Shown: positions 25,884-34,402, counted from the stretch's first letter. The stretch is 64,000 nucleotides of DNA from an uncultured Sphingomonadaceae bacterium (GCA_947493195.1 CANLQG010000001.1:310001-374000), one strand, 5' to 3'. A program made the numbers and translations. Notes: generated by a model from the sequence alone, not told the origin.

Positions 25884-26488
25884 TGGAAAAGGTCTCGCAG
25901 ATCGAAGGCCGCGCCATTCCGTTCGGGCGCAAGAATGTTGATACCGATGTAATAATCCCTGCGCGCTGGCTGAAGACGGTAAGCCGCGAAGGACTGGGCC
26001 AGGGCGCTTTCGAATCCGTGCGGGCGAAAGACCCCGACAACGTATTCGACAGCGAGGAATTCGCCGGTGCCCCGATCCTTGTGGCGGGCGACAACTTCGG
26101 CTGCGGGTCCAGTCGCGAACATGCCGCGTGGGCCATGCTCGACCTTGGCATCCGCGCCGTGATCGCGCCCAGTTTTTCGGATATCTTCGCAGGTAACGCC
26201 TTCAAGAACGGTATCCTCACCGTGGCATTGCCGCCAGAACAGGTGGATCGCTTGCTGGAAGTGGCCAAGACCGATCCGATCTTCATCGATCTTGAAAGCC
26301 AGAGCGTGACCACGCCGTTCCAGGATCGCTTCACCTTTGAAATCGACCCTTTCCGCAAGCACTATCTGCTAGAGGGTCTCGACGAGGTGGGGCTGACGCT
26401 GGAGCGCGATGAAGCGATTTCCCGCTACGAGGAACGTCTCGCGGCAGGCCAGCCCTGGCTGGCTCGCGGAACGGGAGTTGCGGCCTGA
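25883..26488 (+). CDS. leuD: 3-isopropylmalate dehydratase small subunit
   Basis: Small (swivel-domain) subunit of the LeuCD dehydratase. The 201-residue protein shows [20 protein letters not shown], the [14 protein letters not shown] loop and the [18 protein letters not shown] block. It is translationally coupled to the small membrane protein before it and lies about 680 bases after leuC. Confidence 0.97.
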   Translation: MEKVSQIEGRAIPFGRKNVDTDVIIPARWLKTVSREGLGQGAFESVRAKDPDNVFDSEEFAGAPILVAGDNFGCGSSREHAAWAMLDLGIRAVIAPSFSDIFAGNAFKNGILTVALPPEQVDRLLEVAKTDPIFIDLESQSVTTPFQDRFTFEIDPFRKHYLLEGLDEVGLTLERDEAISRYEERLAAGQPWLARGTGVAA

Positions 26489-26540
26489 TCGTCCGACGCG
26501 CTATCTCGTCACACGAATTCTTCACAAGGACCGATTCCCA

Positions 26541-26864
26541 ATGACCGATTTCAAAGACCGCGAACGCGGCGAAGAAGCCAAGTACGCCATGGACGAAGAA
26601 ACCGCCTTCAAGGTCGCTGCGCGCCGTAACCGGCTGGTAGGCGAGTGGGCCGCTGGACTGATGGATCTGACGCCCGAGGAAACCGACGCCTACAAGAAGG
26701 CTGTCGTGCAGGCCGATTTCGAGGAAGCTGGCGACGAGGACGTGATCCGCAAGGTGCTGGGCGACCTTACCCAGGCCGGTTGCGACGTGGACGAAGCGCA
26801 GGTGCGTGCCAAGCTCGCGGAAATGGCCATCGAGGCCCGCCGCCAGTTCATGAGCGGGTCCTGA
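26541..26864 (+). CDS. DUF1476 protein, F1Fo-ATPase zeta subunit-like inhibitor
   Basis: A 107-residue protein of DUF1476, the family that contains the zeta inhibitor subunit of alphaproteobacterial F1-ATPase. It opens TDFKDRERGEEAKYAMDEETAFKVAARRNRLVGEWAA, the typical N-terminus, with the conserved K-x-x-x-D-E-E-x-x-F block. Downstream come bolA and a glutaredoxin, a neighbourhood common in this group. Whether it acts as an ATPase inhibitor in this lineage is inference. Confidence 0.9.
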   Translation: MTDFKDRERGEEAKYAMDEETAFKVAARRNRLVGEWAAGLMDLTPEETDAYKKAVVQADFEEAGDEDVIRKVLGDLTQAGCDVDEAQVRAKLAEMAIEARRQFMSGS

Positions 26865-26868
26865 TCCG

Positions 26869-27102
26869 ATGCCCATGCCCGCAGCCCAGATCGAAGCGCT
26901 TATCAAGGCCGCCATTCCCGATGCCACGGTCGAAATAGAGGCACTGGCGGACGATAACGACCACTGGCTGGCACGCGTGTCTTCTGCCGAATTCGCAGGC
27001 AAGAACCGCGTGCAGCAGCACAAGATGGTATTTGCCGCGCTGGGCGGCCGCATGGGCGGAGAGCTTCACGCCTTGCAACTGCACACCAGCGTTCCCAACT
27101 GA
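26869..27102 (+). CDS. BolA family protein
   Basis: A 77-residue BolA-fold protein with the conserved QQHKMVFAALGGRMGGELHALQL motif, whose His can ligate an Fe-S cluster shared with a monothiol glutaredoxin. It follows DUF1476 after four bases and precedes a CGFS glutaredoxin, its expected partner. Confidence 0.93.
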   Translation: MPMPAAQIEALIKAAIPDATVEIEALADDNDHWLARVSSAEFAGKNRVQQHKMVFAALGGRMGGELHALQLHTSVPN

Positions 27103-27136
27103 CTGCTATCAGTTTCCAAATTATCCGGTGGGTCAG

Positions 27137-27478
27137 ATGAGCGATACAAACGCCAATAGCAACGAGCGCATTTCCAAGATTGTCGGCGACGCCGACGTCG
27201 TGCTTTTCATGAAGGGGACGCCGCTGTTCCCGCAGTGCGGCTTTTCCAACCGCGCTGTTTCCATTCTCGATCACTGCGGCGTCGCCTTCGACAGTGTCGA
27301 CGTGCTGCAGGACATGGAAATCCGCCAGGGCATCAAGGCCTATTCCGACTGGCCCACGATCCCGCAACTCTACGTGAAGGGCGAATTCGTGGGCGGCAGC
27401 GACATCATGATGGAAATGTTCGAGGCTGGCGAATTGCAGCAGTTGCTGGACGAAAAGAAGGTTGCAAAGGCTTCCTGA
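27137..27478 (+). CDS. grxD: Monothiol CGFS glutaredoxin (Grx4/GrxD type)
   Basis: Fe-S cluster carrier and trafficking protein. The 113-residue protein has VVLFMKGTPLFPQCGFSNRAV, with the CGFS active site, and WPTIPQLYVKGEFVGGSDI. The start at 27137 (MSDTNANSN) is chosen because the upstream frame overlaps bolA. BolA-glutaredoxin complexes are well established, so the pair is likely to work together. A short GC-rich stem follows the stop (27485-27506), possibly a weak terminator. Confidence 0.95.
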   Translation: MSDTNANSNERISKIVGDADVVLFMKGTPLFPQCGFSNRAVSILDHCGVAFDSVDVLQDMEIRQGIKAYSDWPTIPQLYVKGEFVGGSDIMMEMFEAGELQQLLDEKKVAKAS

Positions 27479-27565
27479 AATCAACGGAAGCCCTTTCGGG
27501 CGGCCTTCAGTTCCATTCAGGTGCGAACGTCTAGGCTCCGGCAATTCGATTCGCCTGGAGGCTTC

Positions 27566-28444
27566 ATGATCCGTACCCTGTTCCTTTCCGCCGCCCTTAC
27601 CTTTGCTGTTCCGGCAATGGCGCAGGACGGTATGGCGGATGACACGGCCGAACGCTTAGCGGCAGCCCGAACTGCCGAGGCAACCGCCCGGCAGATGGTC
27701 GCCGTCCAGCAAGCAAGCGCAGCCGCGCAGCAGCAGTATCTCGGCATGACCGGTGCGGCGTTCGGCGATGGCTATCGCGGCGCTGTCGCATTTCCAGCGG
27801 AGGCGCCAGACGTGTGGGATGTGGTGCTTGTTGCCGCTCGCGGTGAAGGCACGCAGGCCCCGCTGGTCGCACTGGCGGAGTACGAAATCGCGCAGGGCAA
27901 TATCAGGAGCGAAACCCTGCACGAGGCCGGTTCCGAACCGGCACTTACCGGCACGGCGTTGCAGATGGCCCGCGCAAAATATGTCGCCCCGCGCGCCGTG
28001 ATCGCAGCACCGGGCGCGGGCTATTGCCTCGATGGCGAGCCCGCCGCCGAAGGCTCCACCCACTCGGTGAGCTACATTCCGCTTGTCCTGCCGCCCAATG
28101 AAAAGGGCGAGATCGAGGCCTACGTTCTCAACGGTCCGCTGGCTGAAGGCTCGATACCTCTGGGCAAGCACTACCGCGTCAGTTTCGATGAGTTCGGGCA
28201 GGTGGGCGAACCCGAAGTGGTGACCGACACCTGCGAGGTGATCGAGTGGCAGGAGGACAATCCCGAACTGGCGACGAGCGTCTATGTCACGCAGTACGAG
28301 GATCATATCGCGCCAAGCGTGATCCATGCCTTCATCTCGGCAAATCTGCCCATGAGCATGGGCGTGGTGACCGGAGATATCATCTGGCGGATGGCAGGCG
28401 GCGCGATCGCCCCGCCCGTCCCCGCTGCCGAGGCAGGGTACTGA
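27566..28444 (+). CDS. Hypothetical secreted protein
   Basis: Not recognised. The 292-residue protein starts with a clear signal peptide (MIRTLFLSAALTFAVPAMA, cleavage likely before QDG). The mature part has an Ala/Gln-rich helical start and then a beta-rich region with regularly spaced aromatic residues (YGC-poor; only two cysteines, in GYCLDGEP and DTCEVIEW, which could form a disulphide). It has no membrane segment after the signal. A periplasmic location is likely. An SRAP gene follows after seven bases. Confidence 0.75.
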   Translation: MIRTLFLSAALTFAVPAMAQDGMADDTAERLAAARTAEATARQMVAVQQASAAAQQQYLGMTGAAFGDGYRGAVAFPAEAPDVWDVVLVAARGEGTQAPLVALAEYEIAQGNIRSETLHEAGSEPALTGTALQMARAKYVAPRAVIAAPGAGYCLDGEPAAEGSTHSVSYIPLVLPPNEKGEIEAYVLNGPLAEGSIPLGKHYRVSFDEFGQVGEPEVVTDTCEVIEWQEDNPELATSVYVTQYEDHIAPSVIHAFISANLPMSMGVVTGDIIWRMAGGAIAPPVPAAEAGY

Positions 28445-28451
28445 ACCGGGC

Positions 28452-29069
28452 ATGTGCAACCTCTATCGCATGTCCAGATCGCAGGACGAGGTCGCGCACT
28501 TCTTCGATGCGATAGCGCAGGACATGGCAGTATCGCCAGGCGGCAATGCGCCGGAGCTGGTGTACCCCGGCTATCCGGGGATGGTGCTGGCCGAGGGGCG
28601 ACTGGCGCAGATGACCTGGGGCTTTCCGCTCGCTCGAAAGGGCGTGAAGGGTCAGCCGCTAAAGCCCAAGCCGGTGAACAATGCGCGTATGGACAAGCTG
28701 AAGAGCCCGTTCTGGCGAGTGAGCTTCGAGAGCCGCCGATGTCTCATCCCGGTTTCCGACTTTGCCGAGGCCGAAGGTCTGCCGGGCGGCAAGACCCGTA
28801 CGTGGTTCTCCCTCCCCGACGCACCATTGATGGCGCTAGCCGGGTTCTGGCGCGACAGCGCGGAATTCGGCCGGGCCTATACGATGGTTATGACCGACGC
28901 GAACGAACACGTGCGCGGCGTGCATGACCGGATGCCGGTTATCCTGCCGAACGAAGCCTGGTCCACCTGGCTGGATGGGACACCACAGGATGCCTTCCAG
29001 CTTTGCCGCCCGTACGGCGCGGACATGCTGGTAACGCGTACCGAGGAGCCTTGGGCGGGACGGCGCTAG
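28452..29069 (+). CDS. SRAP (HMCES/YedK) family abasic-site DNA-protein crosslink protein
   Basis: Protects abasic sites in single-stranded DNA by forming a thiazolidine crosslink through Cys2. The 205-residue protein begins MCNLYRMS, leaving Cys2 after Met removal. It has VNNARMDKL (Asn76/77), a Glu in DFAEAEG (about 106) and HDRMPVIL (His158), in line with the Cys-Asn-Glu-His set of YedK. The usual G-F-Y-E-W segment is replaced by SDFAEAEGL, a variant worth noting. Confidence 0.92.
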   Translation: MCNLYRMSRSQDEVAHFFDAIAQDMAVSPGGNAPELVYPGYPGMVLAEGRLAQMTWGFPLARKGVKGQPLKPKPVNNARMDKLKSPFWRVSFESRRCLIPVSDFAEAEGLPGGKTRTWFSLPDAPLMALAGFWRDSAEFGRAYTMVMTDANEHVRGVHDRMPVILPNEAWSTWLDGTPQDAFQLCRPYGADMLVTRTEEPWAGRR

Positions 29070-29297
29070 ATTTCGACGATTTTTGTGGAGAAGGTCTTCG
29101 GGGAGGCGGAGCCGGGAGACTTGGTTGGGGACCATTGATCGGCCCCGCCTCGTTCGAAGAACCATTGGTTACGCCGATAACATTGCACACCGCGTGCCAG
29201 TTTTCGCGTTGCGAGGTTTCCTGCGGGAGTGGATGGTTCACAAAATCTTTACGCCTGCCCTGCATGTAAAATTCTCCGACATTTAGCGGGAAGCACG

Positions 29298-30206
29298 ATG
29301 CAGCCAGTTCCACTTTATCTCAGCCCGAATTTCGAGCAGATTGCGGCAGACCTTGATGAAGGCGATCTCGAGCTGTTGAGGCTGTTTGCGCGCGACGGCT
29401 ACGTGGTGATCGACAGCGACCTGCCCGATATGGACGGACTGGCAGCGCAGGTGATCGAAGAACTGGATGGCCGCCACGATGAGCGGCACCGCGTGCAGGA
29501 CGCCTGGCAACAGTGCGCTGCCGTGCGCACCATTGCCACTCACGGCAAGTTCCTGCGCCTGCTGGAAATGCTTTACGGACGGCCCGCTTTTCCCTTCCAG
29601 ACACTGAATTTCAACGAAGGCTCTCGCCAGCGCACGCACAGCGACACGCTGCATTTCGATTCGCTGCCGCGCGGGTTCATGGCCGGGGTCTGGGTGGCGC
29701 TGGAAGATGTAGATGCCGACAACGGTCCGCTGCAATACTATCCCGGCTCGCATCGTCTGCCGCATCTGGAACTGGGTGAGCTGGGTTCACGCGACGCGCG
29801 TAAGGGTGGTCGGGGAACCTATGGCTTCTACCACGAGGTCTACGAACCGGCGATCGAGGCGCTGGTTGAGCAGCAGCGCTTTCAGCCGCAGTTCGGCCAT
29901 CTGAAGAAAGGCCAGGCGCTGATCTGGGCCGCCAATCTCCTCCACGGCGGCGCGCCGGTGAACGATGCCGCCCGCACCCGCCACTCGCAGGTCACGCATT
30001 ACTATTTCGAAGACTGCGCATGGCTAACGCCGATGGGCGGCGATGCCCTTTCAGGCTATTCAATGTTTCGCCAGCCGATCGACATTCGCACGGGCGAGCA
30101 GCGCGTCGGCACCTATGGACAGGACCGCATCGGCCTGCGCCACCTCGCGTGGCACCGCGCCCGGCGAACGGCTTCGCGGTTCCTGGGGCGGTTCGGGCGG
30201 AGTTGA
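29298..30206 (+). CDS. Phytanoyl-CoA dioxygenase (PhyH) family protein
   Basis: Fe(II)/2-oxoglutarate-dependent oxygenase fold. The 302-residue protein carries the iron ligands H-S-D at 114-116 (RTHSDTLHFD), a DADNGPLQYYPGSHRLPH block typical of PhyH, and a late His in LLHGGAP. The start at 29298 has a GGGAAG site. The substrate is unknown and no neighbour points to a pathway. The 228 bases upstream (29070-29297) contain no gene and are relatively AT-rich, probably promoter. Confidence 0.88.
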   Translation: MQPVPLYLSPNFEQIAADLDEGDLELLRLFARDGYVVIDSDLPDMDGLAAQVIEELDGRHDERHRVQDAWQQCAAVRTIATHGKFLRLLEMLYGRPAFPFQTLNFNEGSRQRTHSDTLHFDSLPRGFMAGVWVALEDVDADNGPLQYYPGSHRLPHLELGELGSRDARKGGRGTYGFYHEVYEPAIEALVEQQRFQPQFGHLKKGQALIWAANLLHGGAPVNDAARTRHSQVTHYYFEDCAWLTPMGGDALSGYSMFRQPIDIRTGEQRVGTYGQDRIGLRHLAWHRARRTASRFLGRFGRS

Positions 30207-30260
30207 TCCTGTGGCGCGGCCGCGTCCATCCCAGCCTTGAACTCCCGCGAATATGTGGCA

Positions 30261-30274
30261 TGGTAGCGCTACCA
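30261..30274. promoter_or_regulatory. LacI-type operator upstream of the GH43 gene
   Basis: TGGTAGCGCTACCA is a perfect 14-base palindrome with a central GCGC, the form bound by LacI-family sugar regulators in related bacteria. It lies 22 bases before the GTG start of the GH43 lipoprotein. No LacI-family gene is in this window, so the regulator would act from elsewhere. Confidence 0.75.
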
Positions 30275-30295
30275 CGTTACCGGGAGAAAAATGCC

Positions 30296-31375
30296 GTGAA
30301 GCTCGCCCTCGCAGTGCCCCTGCTCGCCTCTGCACCATTACTGGCCGCCTGTGCCGCCCAATCCGAACTGGCCGCCCCGATGGGCGATCCGCGCTACATT
30401 GCGCAGCCATTGACGGACGAAATCTATACCGCCGATCCCTCCGCGCGGGTGTGGGACGATGGGCGGATCTACATCTACGCCAGCCATGATGTCCCCGTCG
30501 CAGAAGAACTGGTGGGCACGGCAGAGGCATTCGACATGCGCGACTATCGCGTTCTGTCGATGGATCGGCCGGGCGGTGCTGTAACGGTGCATCCGGTCGC
30601 GCTGGACGTGGCCGACGTGCCGTGGGCCACGCAGCAAATGTGGGCGCCCGATGCGGCCTACAAGGATGGGACCTACTACCTCTATTTCCCCGCCAAGGAT
30701 GCGGACGGCGTGTTCCGCATAGGGGCAGCCACTTCCACGTCACCTACCGGACCGTTCACGCCGCAGGCCGCGCCGATCGCGGGCAGCTATTCAATAGATC
30801 CGGGAATTCTCGCCGATGAGGATGGTGAGCATTACATGTATATCGGCGGCATCTGGGGCGGGCAATTGCAGCGCTGGCAGGACGGCAGATACGACCCTGC
30901 CGGCTCCGACACCGATCCCACCCCGGCGGGGCAACCCGCGATTCCACCGGTCGTGGCGCGCATGGACGACACCATGCTGCAGTTCGCCGAGACCCCGCGT
31001 CCCATCGAAATCCTCGACGAAAGCGGCGCACCGATCACCGCCGACGATCTGGATCGCCGGTTCTTCGAAGGCGCGTGGGTATTCCGGCGCGGCGACACCT
31101 ACTACTTCACCTATTCGACGGGGGACACGCACTACCTGGTCTACGCCACGGGAAGCTCACCCTACGGTCCATTCACCTATCGCGGCCGCATTCTCGAACC
31201 GGTGGAAGGGTGGACGACACACCACTCGATCACCGAAATCGATGGCAACTGGTGGCTGTTCTACCACGACACCCAGCGTTCGGGCCTCACCCATCTGCGC
31301 AATGTAAAAATGACGCCTCTCACGTTCCGCGCTGATGGCACCATCGTGCCTATCGATCCGACACCCGGAGACTGA
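30296..31375 (+). CDS. Glycoside hydrolase family 43 lipoprotein
   Basis: Five-bladed beta-propeller glycosidase, probably acting on arabinose- or xylose-containing oligosaccharides. The GTG at 30296 follows a CGGGAGAAAA site and gives a lipoprotein signal peptide (VKLALAVPLLASAPLLAAC, Cys19). The 359-residue protein has the GH43 acids: Asp in TADPSARVW, Asp in YSIDPGIL and Glu in FFEGAWVFR. Strand repeats include DGTYYLYFPAKD and RGDTYYFTYST. A LacI-type operator overlaps the promoter region. No transporter or partner hydrolase is adjacent. Confidence 0.9.
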   Translation: MKLALAVPLLASAPLLAACAAQSELAAPMGDPRYIAQPLTDEIYTADPSARVWDDGRIYIYASHDVPVAEELVGTAEAFDMRDYRVLSMDRPGGAVTVHPVALDVADVPWATQQMWAPDAAYKDGTYYLYFPAKDADGVFRIGAATSTSPTGPFTPQAAPIAGSYSIDPGILADEDGEHYMYIGGIWGGQLQRWQDGRYDPAGSDTDPTPAGQPAIPPVVARMDDTMLQFAETPRPIEILDESGAPITADDLDRRFFEGAWVFRRGDTYYFTYSTGDTHYLVYATGSSPYGPFTYRGRILEPVEGWTTHHSITEIDGNWWLFYHDTQRSGLTHLRNVKMTPLTFRADGTIVPIDPTPGD

Positions 31376-31503
31376 TCGCCCCGCCAAACAGGCCGCAAGG
31401 GTCCGTTCACCGCAGGCGTAGCCTCTCCCATCGCGCGGGTCGGACCCTTGCGCATGCTCATGCGTCTTTCTTGCAAAGCACACTTGCAAGGAAACCACAC
31501 CCC

Positions 31504-32883
31504 ATGGGCACGATCACGACTGTCAATCCCGCCACAGGCGCCGATATCGAAACATACGAAGAGATTTCGCAAGGTGAGGCGAAAAGGAAGGTAGACGCCT
31601 GCCACGAAGCGTTCTCCAAGTGGAAGCTGGTCTCGCGCGAAGACCGGGCCGAGACTATCAAGGGGCTCGGCAAGGCCCTGCGCGACAACAAGGAAGATCT
31701 GGCGCAGTTGATGACCGAGGAAGTCGGCAAGCTGATCAAGGACAGTCGCGACGAAGTGGAGCTGTGCGCAGCCATCTGCGACTACACCGCCGGTTGCGGC
31801 CCCGCCGAACTCGCGCCAGAGCCACGCGATCCCGCCAACGCAGGTCGTGGCATCGTGACATATGAGCCTATAGGTGTCATCTACGGTATCCAGCCGTGGA
31901 ACTTCCCCGCCTACCAGGTGATCCGCTATGCCATTGCCAACCTGATGGCGGGCAACGGCGTATTGCTGAAGCATGCCTCCAACTGCACCGGCAGCGGCCT
32001 GATGATCGAGAAAATCTTCCGCGAAGGCGGCCTGCCCGAAAATCTGTTCACCGTGCTTGTTATCGGCCACGACACTTCGGATGAAATCATCAAGCATGAC
32101 AAGGTGCGCGGTGTGACGCTGACCGGCTCTGATACCGCCGGAAAGCACGTTGCGGAAGCTGCAGGTAAGGTGCTCAAGCCCACCGTGCTCGAGCTCGGCT
32201 CCAACGATGCCTACATGGTATTGGAAGATGCCGACCTGGACCTGGCTGCAAAGGTTTGCGCCCAGGCACGGCTGTACAACAACGGCCAGACCTGCATCAA
32301 CGGCAAGCGCTTCATCGTGACTGAGAAGGTCTACGATGAATTTCTCGAAAAGTTCGTTGCCCGTTTCGAAGCGGTAAAGACCGGCGATCCCACGGCGGAT
32401 GATAGCGACATGGGCCCGATGTCGCGCACCGACCTGCGTGCCGACGTGCACGAGCAGGTGGAAAAGAGCGTCGCCAAGGGCGCAAAGATCGCCTGCGGCG
32501 GCAAAATCCCCGACGGTCCCGGCGCGTTCTATCCCGCGACCGTGCTGACCGACGTAAAGCCCGGCCAGCCCGCTTATGACGACGAAATTTTCGGCCCTGT
32601 CGCCTCTGTCATCAAGGCGAAGGATGACGAGGATGCGATGCGCATCGCCAACGACAGCCGCTATGGCCTGGGCGGCGGCATCATGTCGAAGGACGAAGAC
32701 CGCGCCATCGAGCTTGCCTCCAAGCATTTCGATACCGGCATGGTGTTCATCAACGTCTACGGTGTGGCCGACCCGTCGATGCCGTTCGGCGGCGTGAAGA
32801 ACTCAGGCTACGGGCGCGAGCACGGCGGATTGGGCATGCGCGAATTCACCAATGCAAAAAGCATCTTCGTCGGAAGCGCCTGA
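31504..32883 (+). CDS. NAD(P)-dependent succinate-semialdehyde-type aldehyde dehydrogenase
   Basis: A 459-residue aldehyde dehydrogenase with the Rossmann block GVIYGIQPWNFPAYQVIRY, catalytic Glu in LELGSNDAYMVL and catalytic Cys in NNGQTCINGKR (about residue 260). The overall short length and the LELGSND variant fit the YneI/succinate-semialdehyde branch. The substrate is inferred, not shown. The start at 31504 follows an AAGGAAA stretch. It ends 41 bases before a bidirectional terminator. Confidence 0.9.
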   Translation: MGTITTVNPATGADIETYEEISQGEAKRKVDACHEAFSKWKLVSREDRAETIKGLGKALRDNKEDLAQLMTEEVGKLIKDSRDEVELCAAICDYTAGCGPAELAPEPRDPANAGRGIVTYEPIGVIYGIQPWNFPAYQVIRYAIANLMAGNGVLLKHASNCTGSGLMIEKIFREGGLPENLFTVLVIGHDTSDEIIKHDKVRGVTLTGSDTAGKHVAEAAGKVLKPTVLELGSNDAYMVLEDADLDLAAKVCAQARLYNNGQTCINGKRFIVTEKVYDEFLEKFVARFEAVKTGDPTADDSDMGPMSRTDLRADVHEQVEKSVAKGAKIACGGKIPDGPGAFYPATVLTDVKPGQPAYDDEIFGPVASVIKAKDDEDAMRIANDSRYGLGGGIMSKDEDRAIELASKHFDTGMVFINVYGVADPSMPFGGVKNSGYGREHGGLGMREFTNAKSIFVGSA

Positions 32884-32924
32884 CCCGAGTCTCCACGGAC
32901 GGCTTAACCCTCACCGAGCCAATG

Positions 32925-32961
32925 AAAAGGGGAGCGACTCTTGCGGAGTCGCTCCCCTTTT
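32925..32961. terminator. Bidirectional intrinsic terminator
   Basis: A perfect 16-bp stem (AAAAGGGGAGCGACTC / GAGTCGCTCCCCTTTT) with a 5-base loop is followed by T residues on the plus strand and preceded by A residues, so it works for both strands. It ends the aldehyde dehydrogenase transcript on the plus strand and the tRNA-Arg transcript on the minus strand. Confidence 0.93.
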
Positions 32962-32965
32962 TCGT

Positions 32966-33042
32966 TGGCGCGCCCAGCAGGAGTCGAACCTGCGGCCTCA
33001 GGATTAGAAGTCCCGTGCTCTATCCAGCTGAGCTATGGGCGC
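32966..33042 (-). tRNA. tRNA-Arg (anticodon TCT)
   Basis: Read on the minus strand, the 77 bases fold as a cloverleaf: acceptor GCGCCCA paired with TGGGCGC, D stem GCTC/GAGC, anticodon loop CTTCTAA with anticodon TCT, and T arm GCAGG-TTCGACT-CCTGC. Discriminator G and an encoded CCA follow. It decodes AGA (and AGG by wobble), rare codons in this GC-rich genome. Confidence 0.97.
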
Positions 33043-33100
33043 GTCGCATGGCCCTCTAACCATATTTGCGCCCGGCGCAAAGGGCGCTAGCAACGCGGGC

Positions 33101-33820
33101 ATGGCCAACCCCGCCCCCGCAGCCCCACCCGAACATGCGCGTTTTCGCTATTTCGATCTCGTTATGGCCGCCTTCGTGGTGGTGCTGGTGCTTTCCAACG
33201 TTATCGGAGCAGCAAAGCTTTCCACCGTCGCAGGCTTTACCTTTGGCGCAGGCATCCTGTTCTTCCCGCTCTCCTACGTGATCGGCGACGTGCTGACCGA
33301 AGTTTATGGATACGCCCGCGCGCGGCGGGTGATCTGGGCAGGCTTTGCCGCGCTCGTATTCATGGCGGTGATGAGTTTCGTGGTGGTCGTTCTGCCGCCC
33401 TCAGAAAGCTGGACAGGGCAAGACGCATACGAACAGGTGTTCGGCCAGGTGCCACGCATCGTGCTCGCCTCGATCACTGCCTTCTGGGCCGGCGAGTTCG
33501 TCAATTCCTATGTCATGGCGAAGATGAAGATCTGGACGAAAGGCGAGAAGCTGTGGACCCGCACCATTGGCTCCACATTTGTGGGCCAGGGCGTAGACAG
33601 CCTGCTGTTCTATCCCATCGCCTTTCTCGGCGTGTGGGAGACATCCGATGTGGTGCTGGTGATGGTAACGAACTGGGCGCTTAAAGTCGGCTGGGAAGCC
33701 GTGCTGACGCCTGTCACCTATCGCGTGGTCGCCTTCCTGAAGAAGCGCGAGGGCGTCGAGATCTTCGATACCGACACCGATTTTTCCCCCTTCGCGGCAC
33801 GCGAAACGCGCGAAGGATAG
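33101..33820 (+). CDS. Queuosine precursor transporter (YhhQ/VUT family)
   Basis: Inner-membrane transporter of the VUT/YhhQ family; E. coli YhhQ imports the queuosine precursors preQ0 and preQ1. The 239-residue protein has about six membrane segments and family blocks ANVIGAAKL-like (SNVIGAAKLSTVAGFTFGAGILFFPLSYVIGDVLTEVYGYARAR) and KMKIWTKG, TRTIGSTFVGQGVDSLLFY. The start at 33101 (MANPAPAAP) is preferred over one overlapping the tRNA. queF at 55970 is the only other queuosine gene in the window. Confidence 0.9.
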   Translation: MANPAPAAPPEHARFRYFDLVMAAFVVVLVLSNVIGAAKLSTVAGFTFGAGILFFPLSYVIGDVLTEVYGYARARRVIWAGFAALVFMAVMSFVVVVLPPSESWTGQDAYEQVFGQVPRIVLASITAFWAGEFVNSYVMAKMKIWTKGEKLWTRTIGSTFVGQGVDSLLFYPIAFLGVWETSDVVLVMVTNWALKVGWEAVLTPVTYRVVAFLKKREGVEIFDTDTDFSPFAARETREG

Positions 33821-33842
33821 AAGGGCGAAATGGCCGCCGGCG

Positions 33843-34061
33843 TCAGTTCGCCAGCAGCCAGATCGCGAGATAGATGAGGATGAAGCTGCCGAACCCGGCA
33901 ACGGCACCCACCAGGAACACCAGCCGAACAATCAGCGGGTTGATCCCGAAATACTTTGCAATCCCTCCGCAAACCCCGGCGATCTTGCCGTCTGCACGGT
34001 CGAGCTGGAAGCTCTTCGTGGAGGTGGGGCGTACTGCGTTGTTGGGGTCGTACTTGCTCAT
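33843..34061 (-). CDS. Short PspC domain protein
   Basis: A 72-residue protein made of a PspC domain alone: SFQLDRADGKIAGVCGGIAKYFGINPLIVRLVFLVGAVAGFGSFILIYLAIWLLAN. It lacks the C-terminal coiled-coil helix of the PspC at 17374. It is translationally coupled (ATGA) to a 40-residue microprotein and lies in a minus-strand operon behind a sigma-54-like promoter. It converges with the YhhQ gene, 22 bases between stops. Confidence 0.93.
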   Translation of the reverse strand: MSKYDPNNAVRPTSTKSFQLDRADGKIAGVCGGIAKYFGINPLIVRLVFLVGAVAGFGSFILIYLAIWLLAN

Positions 34062-34180
34062 GCCAGCAGACCCACGACGCTGGTCGCATTCGGATTGGCA
34101 AAGCTGCTAACCAGCAGGGTGAACGTGACGGCCACGGCGGCAAGGCCGGCCATCAGCTTGGTCTGGAATTCGTTGGTCAT
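34058..34180 (-). CDS. 40-residue membrane microprotein, copy B
   Basis: Starts at an ATG with a strong AAAGGAGAATGAC site. It encodes MTNEFQTKLMAGLAAVAV, then a hydrophobic run (TFTLLVSSFA) and a short tail ending VVGLLA. It is clearly paralogous to the 42-residue protein just upstream: N-[ED]-F-x-[TA]-[KR]...LAAV-V-T...L-V-S-S-F...L-L-A. Its stop overlaps the PspC start (ATGA). No known family name. Confidence 0.78.
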   Translation of the reverse strand: MTNEFQTKLMAGLAAVAVTFTLLVSSFANPNATSVVGLLA

Positions 34181-34220
34181 GTCATTCTCCTTTGAATGGG
34201 TTGGTTGTGATGCTGCTGCT

Positions 34221-34349
34221 TCAGGCGAGAAGGCTGCCGATGATGCTGGCCTGCGGCGTGGAAAAGCTGCTGACGAGGATCGTGGTGGTTACGACAACGG
34301 CAGCGAGAGCGGCGGAAATGCGGGCGGTGAAGTCATTCGTGAAAGTCAT
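34221..34349 (-). CDS. 42-residue membrane microprotein, copy A
   Basis: Starts at an ATG with an AAGAGGGAAAC site, about 40 bases downstream of the expected start of transcription from the sigma-54-like promoter. It encodes MTFTNDFTARISAALAAV, a hydrophobic run (VVTTTILVSSFS) and a tail ending IIGSLLA. It is paralogous to copy B, 40 bases downstream. Size, single membrane segment and a psp-like promoter also recall the microprotein at 16096. Confidence 0.78.
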   Translation of the reverse strand: MTFTNDFTARISAALAAVVVTTTILVSSFSTPQASIIGSLLA

Positions 34350-34402
34350 TTTGTTTCCCTCTTGTGTTAAATGAGAACTGTTTCGTCCCATGTCCCCAAC
34401 AT

